64,000 bases of DNA from Heterodera schachtii. Its lineage: Eukaryota; Nematoda; Chromadorea; Rhabditida; Heteroderidae. Both the position numbers and the translations under genes were made by a program. Positions within the stretch are counted from its first letter, which is position 1. Every line of letters starts with the position of its first letter. The notes beneath the pieces are model-generated. The model was not told where the DNA came from, did no database searches, and saw nothing but the letters and a program-made list of their open reading frames with translations. Positions 12,851-23,199 of the stretch are shown piece after piece. The stretch lies in the NCBI GenBank assembly GCA_023374025.1, contig SIJG01000001.1:470371-534370 (forward strand). The letters are read 5' to 3'.

Positions 12851-12914
12851 CCAATGGCAAAACAATGGGATGAGCTTGACAATGCAAAAAAAGCAGAAAG
12901 GGAATGCAAATACG
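12851..12914 (+). pseudogene. Orphan coiled-coil exon with transposon at its donor
   Basis: After an acceptor-like TTTTTCAAG the sequence reads MAKQWDELDNAKKAEREC, matching the coiled-coil style of the neighbouring SPRY genes. It ends in the common exon end AAATACG. A small inverted-repeat element is inserted just there, and after it the sequence resumes with a second copy of GCAAATACG followed by GCATGG. No partner exons are evident. Confidence 0.4.
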
Positions 12915-13298
12915 GGAACCGGCCGCTTTGGCGCCAGCCATTTTGGCGCCAAACGCTATAAAATTTTTATTTCTCATTCAAATTAAATAAGCTTGATATG
13001 ATTTTAAAGCGCTTGATAGTCCCTAATAGCCTGCAAAATTTCAAAAAAATTAATTGATACACAAAAAAGTTATGGCCAAAAAACCTCAAAAAACTGATTT
13101 TTTCTGGCCATTTTGGCGCCGCACGCTATATCTTTTGTCAAACCGAATGTATTTTTCTAATATTTTGCAGGCTAATAAAGAACATTTAGGCCTATATAAT
13201 GGTATCAAAATTATTTTATTTGGTTGGATAAGAAAAAAGTTTTGACACTTTAAAGTCCGCGGCGCCAAAATGGCCCTCGCCAAAGTGACCCCGACCCT
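12915..13298. mobile_element. 384-bp MITE with 9-bp target duplication
   Basis: Direct repeats GCAAATACG lie at 12906-12914 and 13299-13307. The ends form imperfect inverted repeats sharing CTTTGGCG and GCCATTTTGGCGCC. A 9-bp duplication suggests a Mutator-like origin. Several extra copies of the TTTTGGCGCC motif occur inside. There is no coding capacity. Confidence 0.75.
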
Positions 13299-13439
13299 GC
13301 AAATACGGCATGGCAAAATAATAATTTTATAGGTCTTTTATCCTTCATTAACCCTTTAAATTCTCATATTGAATGATAATTTATTTTAAATATTGTTTGT
13401 TTATTTCTTTTTTCGATTTATATTGAAAATATTTTTTTG

Positions 13440-15450
13440 TTTTGAAAAGTAATAAAAAGGTTGGTGCCGGAATTGACAATTAATAATTTAATTAGGGATA
13501 ATTTGTGTATAGGTTGTGCTCGTGCGTTTATTAAATTCCGCCAAGGGTTCGAAAAGAAAAATGTGTAACACAAAAAAATTCATAACTTGGCTTAAATTCA
13601 CCAAATTAGCATTTCATGGTGTCTGTCATTCAATAGCTTTAATTGTTCTCTATCGTAATAAAAAATTTTCAAATTTTTTCTATAAAAAAAATTATGTAAT
13701 AAATTTTTAAAAAACCTTGATTCAGAATTTTTTGGCCATAACCTTATTGAAAATCATTTTCTGAAATGTTAAAGGTAAACAAAGAATTATAAGCGTTCAA
13801 ATGCCTTCAGGAATTAAATAAAAAGAAAATTCAAAACGACGAAAGCCAATGGCACGCGGATGCGGAATGACCATTAATTGGCACATAGAGATCGGAAAGA
13901 CCAGCTCAAAAACTTTTTTTGAAATCATTGCAATTTCAAAGTTCATAAATGAATAATTATTAATAATTTTGTAAAAAAAATAGGCCAAGGCTTTGACGGC
14001 GGCGCCTTCGGGCACAAAAGTAACGATTATAAATGAAAAACATGCGGAAATCGACTTGGCAAACAACTAAGTACAATAAAGAATTAAACAAATTTAATTT
14101 TAATTAGTCCATGCCATCTCATTCGCGTCTCTAACAAACATTTTTTTTTCATTTACCAGTGTCTATGTCAGAATTTCGAGCTCAAAAATTTGAAAATCCT
14201 CATATTAGCCATAAAAAATCTTCATTTGCCACTAAAATACCTCAAAAAATTCTCATTTGGAATGAAAAACCCAAATGAAAAAAAAAATGCAAACAAAATC
14301 AGAACCTTTTTATAGTGCGGTCATTTGAGTCCTAGCTGAGTTTGGCACTCCATTTCCGGCACTTTTTCAGCCTGAAAAAGGGCAAGCGCGCCCCTAATTC
14401 TATTTTTCCAACCCATTTTGAACCTTTTTAGATGGATTCTGACCGTTTTTATGCATTTTTGAGCTTGGGGACTATGATCAATATTTTCCGAACACTGGGC
14501 CCAAAAAATCAGTTTTTTGTGTCGAAAACCAGAACATTTTGCAAAAGTTATTTTAAATCGCTTATGTAACAATTTTATCAATTAATATAGCATCAAACTT
14601 TTGTATTTTCACCTCCCATTATTGATTTAACCATTTTGGAGAGTATTAGCAAATCCTATATTTCAGTGTAATCGTGATTGAAATTTTTTTAATGAGGAAA
14701 AATCCTCAAATATCGAAACACTCTCTGGTCTATGTTAGTTAACAAGCAAACAAAATTAATGTCTGCGCGAGTGAATGAGGGGATGGAAATGGGGGGAGGG
14801 AGGGGCAATTGATGGTGGGAAAATGACAGAGCTGTTGTAATGGGTGGACGGACGGACACATTGAACGCCGCGCACTGCCAGCAGCGCTTGAAGGGACGGA
14901 CGGGCGGATGGGTGCTTAATAGTTGCATAAAAATCAATTAATGCAAAATTTTCGACAAAAAATTATTAATAATCTTGCTCAAAAAGACCAAATTATTAAT
15001 TCTTAATAGCCATCCGATAGCTTTTAAGTATTTTTTATTAGCCTGTAAAATAAAATGTAACCTAATTAGACTTACAACTTATAATCATCTTTTATTATTT
15101 TAAAATTAATTTTTGGTATTTCTTGGGGTACATTTAAAAAAAATTTTTTTTGTTATTTTTTCACAATAAATTTCTTTAAATTTTCAAAATTCTCAAAATA
15201 TTTTAAAAAAATGAAAATAATTTGCCGAAATTTTGGATTTTTTGAGGATTTCCAAAATTTGCATAAAAGATCCTTAAAATATGTAAAAATGAAAATATGT
15301 CAGAAAAAAGTCCAAAATATGTACCAAATATGTATAAAACCAAGAAATCATTTCAGCAGGACGAAAGGACGATTCATGTTTTTGTCCCTTTCGTTTCAAA
15401 TCCCACCGATTTATATACATTTTGTTTTTGTTTATTTTAAATCTATTTTT
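13440..15450. other. Intergenic relics and repeats
   Basis: 13500-13700 is a diverged copy of the repeat at 16020-16230 and 57520-57740 (shared AATGTGTAACAC and TTTCATGGT blocks). 13813-14070 holds a protein-like relic on plus (NDESQWHADAE, later GTKVTIINEKHAEIDLANN then stop). 14700-14930 has a GC-rich patch with GGACGGACGG-type repeats. The rest is AT-rich with no supported gene. Confidence 0.4.
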
Positions 15451-15453
15451 AAA

Positions 15454-15801
15454 ATGCCGAAACGACGGAAAAATGCCTTTTTTCCGTCATCATTTGGGGG
15501 AGAAGACATTGGCCAAACTGAGGAAATCAGTGGTGGTGGGCCTTCGCTTGCTGATCATCAGCAGCAGCAGACGGTGATTTTGATGGGATTTGATAGATTT
15601 TGAAATTAAGCCATTTTTATTTACAGAAATTGCATGAAAAATATGCCAAAATGGAAATGGAATTTAATGTCATCAAATTGGAGCTCGAAAATGTGAATCC
15701 GTGTAAAAAAAATAAATAATTAATTCTGTTTAAATTTATCAAGATTTTTAACAAAAATTTTTTAGCCAGTAAATTACAAAAATTGGCAACTTAAACAGTA
15801 A
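15454..15801 (+). pseudogene. 5' fragment of a coiled-coil SPRY-family gene
   Basis: Exon 1 is 15454-15573 (starts MPKRRKNAFFPSSFGGED, ends in a Gln run). Exon 2 is 15627-15692 and reads KMEMEFNVIKLELEN, closely matching the 61194-61259 exon of the intact gene at 60.9 kb. A third piece begins at 15765 and stops at 15801. A dispersed repeat with a long C run starts about 40 bases later. Phases are 0-0 as in the paralogue. It is truncated by the repeat and lacks a SPRY cassette. Confidence 0.5.
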
Positions 15802-15839
15802 AATCTGTAATTGTTATTTGGTAAAGGTTTCAAAGGCAT

Positions 15840-16230
15840 TAAAAAACCGCTGATCCCCTCGACCTCCCCCCCCCCCCCCCCCTCTAGAACCCTTCGCAAA
15901 ATTTTCTGTTGACCCCCCTCCTTTTTTCATCTATGCTAGTTTTTCTGAAATTTTCTCAGCGGCGCCTGTTGACACCGCTGGATCACAATATCATTCTTGA
16001 TTATTTTTTAAAATTTGACTCATCCCATAAACAAAACCTGCTAGGTCGTTTCTTAAACCCGCCAAGGGGTAGAAAACAAAAAATGTAACACATAAAAATT
16101 AAAAACTTGGCTCAAATCCAACCAATTCATTTTTCATGGTATCAATAAAAGCCATAGGTGTTTTCTACCAGAATATTAATTTTCAAAATTTTTTACAAAG
16201 CTATAAAAAAGTTATGGTTATAATAATCTT
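15840..16230. repeat. Dispersed repeat with poly-C tract; empty site for 56.3 kb element
   Basis: This sequence is repeated at 56195-57740, where a 1180-bp element interrupts it. It contains a run of about 18 C near 15870, then CAGCGGCGCCTGTTGACACC, ATCACAATATCATTC and the block ending near AAAGTTATGG. A more diverged copy of the 3' part lies at 13500-13700. Confidence 0.85.
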
Positions 16231-16732
16231 AATGGATAAATTTTGAAAATAATTCAAATAGACTCTTTAAAAAGCTCAAAGATTTGGTTTTAATGATAAA
16301 AGAAAAAAAAATTCGTCAAAAAATTTTGTAAAAAATTGTTTTATGTAAATTTAGTAGTAACTTAAAAAAAATTGAGTCAACAATTTTTCCTTTTTTAAGA
16401 TTCTAATGCTTTTTTCTTAAAAATTTTTGTCACATTAAAGTTTGAAATATGTTTTTATGTGATGAAAATTAAAGTCAAAAATTTGTTGATTCTCTAGCAA
16501 AATATTTAAATATATGCAGAAAAAGGATACAAAGACTATAAATTCCAATCCTTTTAATAATTAAAATAAATTTTTTTAATAATTTTCCTCACGATCGCAA
16601 TTTTTCGATTGCAATTTCGAAGTAGAAAAGGCCATTTGAATTTGCACAGTCTTGAATGGACTGTTTCGCAAAGACAGTTCGCCAATCTTTTTTTAGGAAA
16701 AATATTTTTTTATTAATAAGATTAATTATAGT

Positions 16733-16880
16733 TAGAGACCGGAATTTCAAATTTGCGTGTCCCGCGGGATTCGGACTTGAATTTTTTGGCGGGAAGAGAT
16801 CCCGGGGTTAATCCCGCATTTGTCATATTTTAAATTTGCGGGCTCCCGCGTGGGATTGAGGGATTTTGAAAATTTCGAGA
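16733..16880. mobile_element. Fragment of TAGAGACCGG family (hAT-like), one end
   Basis: It begins TAGAGACCGG at 16733, the same terminal motif as elements at 28598, 51331 and 56317, followed by GCGGGATT-rich palindromic sequence like 40527-40590 and 56753-56885. I did not find the opposite end, so this copy is probably truncated. Confidence 0.55.
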
Positions 16881-17339
16881 AAGTTAGAACTATATAAAAT
16901 CTCAAAAAAACAGATATTATTTTCAAAAGTTCAAGCAAAAAAACTGGAAAAATTGTCATAACTTTTTAAATCCCACTAAAGTAAAAGTGCCAAATTTGGT
17001 CATTTTTTGGATACTTTTAAAATTCCGGAGAAAATATTGACCATATGATCCAGAGCCAAAAATGGTCGAAATATATACCAATCGATAGCTATCAGTCTGT
17101 GATCTAAGAATCCGAAAGAATTTTTCTGCGGCAACCAATCCCTGAAGAGTTACAGACCCGGGACTGAAATGGCCAGTGGCTTTGGGACTGAACCGTCCAC
17201 TGGCTTAAAATGCATGGAATTGCGACAAAATGAATATGAATCGATTCCGCACGGTCTCCTAATCATAATCCGAAAAATTTTTGGATAAAAATGAAATTGA
17301 AAAAGTTAGAGTCCCCTCAAAATCGGTTCAGTCAAAAAA

Positions 17340-17490
17340 AAAAATTCGTCAAATATAAAAGATGAATTTTTGTTTATTGCGCTAAAAAACCGCCGCACAC
17401 TCGACTACGGCGGCCAATAGGTGGGGCGAGACTACGGGCTACGGAAGAAGTCCGCGCGTGATCCGCAGGCGGTTGACTGATTGGCGGGGA
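17340..17490 (+). repeat. GC-rich dispersed repeat, copy 2
   Basis: 17346-17437 is the reverse complement of the window start. 17438-17489 (CTACGGAAGAAGTCCGCGCG, GATCCGCAGGCGGTTGACTG) also matches 59837-59880 and, more distantly, 53386-53450. Right after GGCGGGGACC the sequence switches to a different repeat at 17491, suggesting an insertion at that point. Confidence 0.75.
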
Positions 17491-17645
17491 CCAGGGATGG
17501 CATTCCGAGGCCCCAAAATTTTTCGGAAATCGGAAATCGGATTTCCGAGGCCAAAAAATTTTTCGGAAGTCGGAAATCGGAATTCCGAGCCCAAAAACGT
17601 CGGAAATCGGAATTCGGAAGTCGGAAATCGGAAATTTTTCAAAAA
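17491..17645. mobile_element. CAGGGATGGCA-type repeat with GGAAATCGGAA units
   Basis: It starts CAGGGATGGCATTCCG and continues with short tandem units around TTTTTCGGAAATCGGAAATC. A related start, CAGGGATGGCACTGAATTCC, lies at 25041 inside an intron of the cysteine-rich gene. CAGGG-type ends fit hAT elements, but I found no second end or target duplication for either copy. Confidence 0.45.
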
Positions 17646-18250
17646 AAATAAAATATAATAAAAAAAATTTTTAAATATTATAATAGGCTAAATTTTTAAT
17701 TCTTAACCAAGTAAATGCGATTCAAAAAATTTTTGATCTATTTAAATAGATATTTGCCATAAAAAATTATTCAATGATTTTCATCAAAAATTTTAGCTTT
17801 TTTTTTGCGGCGTGTTTTTTCAAAATTTTTGAAAACACGGCGGGCGAGGTCCGGCGGTGCCGATAGGCGCCGCCGGGGAAAATTTTTATAATTTTCAATC
17901 AAATTGTTAACAAATTTTGTCCAAAAATGACTAAATTTAGCGATTTTGAGGCAAAAATTTCTCAAGAAAAATATGATTTTTAGGGTGCGGCGGTGCCGAT
18001 AGGCGCCGTCGGGAAATTTTTGAAAATTTCAATGCAATTTGTTAACCAAAATTGTAAAAAATTGTTAATTTTTTGAAAAAAAATTCAAAAAAAATTTCCG
18101 AAAATTTTTTGGCTCTGGATCATATGATCAATATTTACCAATTCCGGCTCTAATTTAATTTGAAAAAATTATTTTTAAACATTTAATAATAATCGTTAAT
18201 TGTACAATGTAATTTACTTATTAAGAAGTTATAATTATAAATTCTACATT
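17646..18250. other. AT-rich spacer with GC-rich patches
   Basis: Two short GC-rich repeats of the form GCGGTGCCGATAGGCGCCG lie near 17852 and 17988. The same unit recurs near 26555 and, altered, near 7670. No supported gene. Confidence 0.6.
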
Positions 18251-18290
18251 ATGAAAGCATTAGATTACATATATTAACAAAATCTATGCT

Positions 18291-18790
18291 CTTAGATATT
18301 GTAATTCGTAAAGCACCGATTTTTTAAGATTTTCATTTATATAAAATAGTAAAAGCATCGATTAATTTTAATAGGATTTGCTATATAAAAAAGTAAAGGC
18401 ATTGATTAGATTTTAATAGGATTTCATTTATTTGAATAGTTAGAGTGGAAAATTGATTATTATGCACATTATAAAAGACATAGCAAAAGTGGATATATCA
18501 CACTTAGAATTTGCGAAAAAATTAAGGCTTTTGGCATGAATCAGCTTCGTTTCTGCCCCTCCCGTTTCGGCACCGAGACAAAAAAATATATAATAATTTT
18601 CTATAAATTTTATGTTATTTATTCCATAATTGACCATTTCTATTAAATTTCAATTAGGTAAATAAAAAATCAACAAAGCATTTCTGAAACTTTTGTCAAA
18701 ATTTATCAAGCAAAGTTTTCAATAATTTTTCAGACAGTACAAATAAGCACAGAATTTGTGATCACTGATCAGCTGATTGTACCCAACAAA
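18291..18790 (+). promoter_or_regulatory. 5' flank of signal-peptide SPRY gene, shared with 39.6-40.2 kb
   Basis: It contains two or three copies of a roughly 50-base unit built on AAAGCATCGATTAATTTTAATAGGATT. The same units occur in inverted orientation at 40020-40165, upstream of the minus-strand secreted SPRY gene. The nearer part (18720-18790: CAAATAAGCACAGAATTTGTG, then a short leader before ATG) also matches 39630-39660 inverted. Conservation in front of both start codons suggests promoter or leader function; no factor site is identified. Confidence 0.55.
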
Positions 18791-18830
18791 ATGACCTTTT
18801 GCTCGCGATTCTTTGTATTTTCTATAGCCA

Positions 18831-19194
18831 CTAGCCCGAAAGCGCGCCTTCGGCGCGCATTTGGGCTAGTAAAAAATGAAATTGTCTCAATAAAACTATT
18901 ACAAAAAAAAACTTTCCTGAATTTTTGATTTTTGTTCAAATAAGTCATAGTTTAAAATTTAAAATTTAAACCCCTGTTTAGAATAGAAATTTAAAAAAAT
19001 TCTGCGTTCTAGTTCAAACAGTTTAATTTTATTTTCAGGCTCACTCTCTTCTTTCTCTCTCTCTCTCTCTTTTGTTTCTCTTTGTCTTTCTCTCTCTTTG
19101 TCTTTCTCTCTCTTTCTCTCTCTGTCTCTCACTCGGTGTCTCTCTCTCTCTCTTTGTCTCTCTCTCCCTTTCTCTCTCCCAGTCTCTCTATTCA

Positions 19195-19250
<56 letters not shown>

Positions 19251-20435
19251 TTGTCTTTCTCTCTCTTTCTCTCTCTGTCTCTCACTCGGTGTCTCTCTCT
19301 CTCTCTTTGTCTCTCTCTCCCTTTCTCTCTCCCAGTCTCTCTATTCATTTTCTCTCTCTCTCTCTCCCAATCTCTCTCTTTGTGTCTCACTCTCTCTCTT
19401 TTTTTCTTTTTCTTTATCTCGTGGTCAATTCTCTCTGTCTGTCTCTCTCCACTCTATCTGTCTCTCACTCACTCTCTTTGTGTCACTCTCTCTCTCTCTG
19501 TCCTCTCTCTTTGTCTCTCTCTCTCTCGCTCTCAACCTCTCCCTCCCTCTTTCTCTCCCCCACTCTCTCTCTCTCTCTCTTTGTCTCTCATTTACTCTCT
19601 CTTCACTTCGCTCTGTCTTTCTCTCTCTCTGTCTCCTTTTCTCTTTTTCTCTTCAGTCTCTCACTCTCTCCCAGTTTCTCTCTTTTTTCTCTTTCCTCAT
19701 TTCTCTCTCTCTCTCTTCTTTTTTCTCTCTCTCGCTTTCTCTCTCCCAGTCTCTCTCTATTCATTTTCTCTCTCTCTCTCCCAGTCTCTCTCTCTCTCAC
19801 CCAGTATCTCTATTCGCCTTTCTCCATCCTCTTTTCTCTCTCTTCCTTTCTCTCTCCCAATCTCTCTATTTTCATTTCTCTCTCACTCCCAGTCTCTCTC
19901 TATTCATTTTCTTTCTCTCTCTGTCTCTCCTTTTTTCTCTCTCTCTCTCTCTCACAGTCTCTCACTCTCTCTCTCTTCTCTCTCTCTCACTCTCTACCAG
20001 TCTCTCTCTTCCCTTTTCTCTCTCCCAGTCTCTCTCTCTTATTTTCTCTCACTCTCTCCTTCTCTATATCATTTTCTTTCTCTCTTCTTTTTTCACTCTC
20101 TCCTTCTCTCTATCCTCTTTTCTTTCTCTCTTCTTTTCTCTTTCTCTCTCTCACAGTCTCTCACTCTCTCTCTCCTCTCTTCCCTCTCTCGCTCTCTACC
20201 AGTCTCTATCTTCACTTTTCTCTCTCCCAATCTTTCTACTTCTTTTCTCTCACTCTCTCCTTCTCTCTATCCTCGTTTCCTCCTCTCTTCTTTTTTTTCT
20301 CTCTCCCAATCTCTCACCTTTCTTTTTTTTCATATTTTTCCAAAACAAATTATTGGCATAACGTCTATAAGCGCAAATTCAAATGGGGTAAATATCGCGG
20401 ACACACAGACAGAAATTGTCAAATTTATATATGGA
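18831..20435 (-). mobile_element. Non-autonomous Helitron with CT-microsatellite interior
   Basis: Read on the minus strand the insert begins TCCATATATAAATTTG and ends with a hairpin (GCGCGCC, loop GAA, GGCGCGC) followed by TTTCGGG and CTAG. It lies between A and T of the host with no target duplication. All of these are textbook Helitron features (TC start, 3' hairpin, CTRR end, A^T site). The uninterrupted site survives in the paralogous signal exon at 39447-39617. About 1.3 kb of the 1605 bp is a CT microsatellite. No Rep/helicase is encoded. Confidence 0.9.
19040..20335 (+). repeat. CT (polypyrimidine) microsatellite block
   Basis: Roughly 1.3 kb of almost pure C/T on the plus strand, built from TCTC runs with interspersed TTTG, CCAG and ACTC variants. 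A sub-block of about 150 bases is repeated (19083-19200 and 19245-19360). Long open frames in all three plus frames (Ser/Leu-rich) are by-products of absent stop codons. It lies wholly within the Helitron. Confidence 0.9.
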
Positions 20436-22029
20436 TTATTTGGCTTTGCTTCTTTTTTGAATGCTTTTATGGAATGCCAAAAAACATCGGCGAATCTTCT
20501 CAAAACCGAGGCCCCAACACTGAAAAAAAAGCTAGTGGTGATTCATCTGCTGAGGTTCGTTAAATAGAAAATATATTTTTTACAAATGGGACATTTTGTG
20601 AAAATAAATAAAAAATTAAAAATACGCCTTAATCCGTTTTTCACCAAAAGTAAATTTTTTTTTAATTTTACCTTCACAAATAAATTTTAATTCTGTACTC
20701 ATCCATTTTTAGAGGTGTTAAAATTTAGTGGTTTTAATTTTTGTTTTAATTAAGAATTTCCATATTTTTGGCTTTGATTTTATAATTTATTAGAATAATA
20801 CTAATTTTAAGGTACCTTTAAAATTCAAACATAACCATTGGGATAAGGAATTTTGTCGCAGAGGCATTGGCGAAAAACAAAAACTTACAATTAGTTTTTT
20901 TAAAACAATAATTGATATTTGGGGGGGATATTCCGTCTTCGCTGAATATCCGATTTCGCTGAACAATGATTCAACTGGCATTTTTTATTTTGAAATTACA
21001 GTCAAAGAAATTGTCAGGTTAACATATTTTTATATTATGCATATTTGGGCATTAATTATTTTGTAATTAACGGTTCATTGAAAGGTAATTGGCGGCATTC
21101 AATAAAGAAAGGTGATATTGTCGGAATTGGCGTTAATTTGGACACTCGAGAAATTATCTTCACAGAAAATGGAAAACTTTTGGGTTTGTAAAAATTCATT
21201 ATATTTATTTTATAAAAGTTGTGAGGGACAGTAAAACAGAGACCAACTTGGATTTTTGAAATTCAAATCAAATAGAAAGTTAAAAAGTGCAAACCCAATA
21301 ATTTACTATTAATTAGTATTTGCAAATCGTTTTGTGTTTTTTTTAAATTTTGTACATTTATATATAAAATTTTTTTTGACCTTTTTTAGTTTCTTCCTAT
21401 TTCGTCGACCGATCTTCTGATGTTCATCAATTGTTTCCATTTGTTACCTTGTCGAAAGCTGGTGACGAAATTGAGACGAACTTTGGACCCAATTTCAATT
21501 ACGAAATGCCCATCCAAGAATTTTCAATTCGAACTTCTCAAAATTTTTTGGGTGACCGAAAAATTACAACACAGGTTCAAAAAAACAGTTACCAATGAAT
21601 CGTTCGATACTTACCTCTATCCTTTCGGGGTTGCAAAAGCGGGATTTAGACTTCCATTTTAAAAACCGAGACCCGAAAAGCGGGGATTGGTTTTGGAACA
21701 ATGCCTTAATGAAAATGAATTATGTAATTCGATTTTTAGGATAAAAATGTTTTTATTACCAAAGAATCCTTTAAAATTTAATCGATGTCTTAAGTTTAAA
21801 ACGATTAGATAAATTTACAAAAATGAATTATTTAAGGAAAACTGTTGGTATCTCAAAGATATAGGCCTCGAAATCACTGGTGACAAAAGTTTGACTGTAA
21901 AGACAATGGAAAGAACTGGTAAATTTTTTAACTTCAATTGTATAGTATACAGTTTCTTTCTATTTTAAGGCTAAAAATGTTATTTGTTGTCAATATTTAA
22001 GCAAATAAATAATTGGTTTTATATTTCAG

Positions 22030-23197
22030 CTGAATGTTTCTCACAATTGCACAATGATCAGAAGAAAATTTTGGAAAAAATCAGTGAATTGGAGAAGCAG
22101 CAAAAAGAACAGACAAAAGGCAAGGACAAATTAAAATGAAAATTAAAATTTGTAAATTCACTAATTGATTTAATTTTAAGCCACTGCGGATCAATTGTCA
22201 AAAATTTTGGAAAAAATCAGTGAATTTGAGAAGCAGCGAGAAGAACAGTCAAAAGGTGGGGAGAAATTAAAACAAAAATAAAATTTGTAAATTCACTAAT
22301 TGATTTAATTTTTAAGCTTCTGCGGATCAATTTTCAAAAATTATGGAAAAAAGCACTGAATTGGAAAAACAACACGAAAACATGCCCAAAGGTGCAAAAC
22401 GATCAAATGATTTATTTTTTCCGACAAAATTATTGGGATGCCAATGTTTGTCACAAGAATCTCGAAATCATTGACGACAAAAGTTTGACTGTCCATCACA
22501 AGGGAAATGATTATGGTATTTTCGAACAATTTATTTTTAATGATTTTTTCCTCAAAAGATTGGTCTTCCGTCTTTGCAAAACATCCGATTTTGCTGGATA
22601 ATAATTCGTCCAACCTTTTTTACTATGAAATTTCAGTAAAAAATAACATAGGGTAAGAATATAAAAATTAAATTAATTACTATTCCTATTATTATTATTA
22701 ATAGTTATTCCTTTATTATTAATTTTTCAGTTGGGTCTTCTTCGGATTCGCCTTCAAACAGCATATAAAATTGGATTGGATAATTGAAAATTGTGGCACT
22801 TATGCATATGAAAATGATGGCGAAATTTGGATTAATAAACAAAGAAAGGGAATAAAGGCCGAACATTCTTATGGTGTTGGCGATACCGTAGGAATTGGCG
22901 TCAGTTCGGCCACTCGACAGATCATTTTCACCAAAAATGGACAACGTTTGGGTTGGTAAATAAATAATTAAACGAATTATAAATGTGATTTATTAATTGC
23001 CTATTTTATTTAAGGGATTTTTATGCTTCAATTTCGAAAATCCCTTTTATTTCCTCACAGATTCATTTAATGACTTTTTTGTTGCTCCGCGTTTTGCGGA
23101 TGATTCTTTGCATCCATTCATTAGCTTGTGCAATTTTGATGAGAAAATTGAGGCAAACTTTGGGCCCAATTTCAAATTTGATTTGACAACTCTCTGA
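22030..23197 (+). pseudogene. Coiled-coil SPRY copy, no start exon, frame lesion
   Basis: Exon-like units: 22030-22119 (GC donor), 22181-22255, 22317-22391 (three related coiled-coil exons of the form DQFSKIMEKSTELEK), then SPRY exons ending 22515, 22559-22652, 22731-22951 and 23061-23197 with TGA. The last three are in good frame and phase (FTKNGQRLG, EANFGPNFKFDL). The first SPRY exon (NYWDANVCHKNLEIIDD) has no acceptor AG before it and is one base out of frame with the preceding coiled-coil exon. No start exon is visible upstream, where the double-SPRY relic ends. It is likely a truncated copy, though its SPRY domain is nearly complete. Confidence 0.65.
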
Positions 23198-23199
23198 TT

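Larger units (their letters stand above)
18791..21918 (+). pseudogene. Secreted double-SPRY gene relic, split by a Helitron
   Basis: The signal-peptide exon begins at 18791 (MTFCSRFFVFSIA), is cut at 18830 by a Helitron, and resumes at 20436 to 20554 (KNIGESS block), ending in phase 0. At 20812 the first SPRY exon starts (PLKFKHNHWDKEFC) and reads straight through into VFAEYPISLNNDSTG without its usual intron. The third SPRY exon has lost its first half; only from about 21060 is NGSLKG...GVNLDTREIIF visible. The last exon 21390-21574 is intact and ends in phase 0 with an extended tail, as in the gene at 37-39 kb. An orphan first exon of a second SPRY domain follows at 21837-21918 (ENCWYLKDIGLEI). 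It is a paralogue of the gene at 37202-39617. Confidence 0.75.

Noticed and set aside
17439..17658. Overlapping frames on both strands
   Set aside because: They are read from short GGAAATCGGAA tandem units of a repeat.
19072..20567. Three overlapping plus frames of 430-490 codons (Ser/Leu/Phe-rich) and Arg/Glu-rich minus frames
   Set aside because: They are read from a CT microsatellite that lacks stop-forming bases. Only the last part (after 20435) is real coding sequence.
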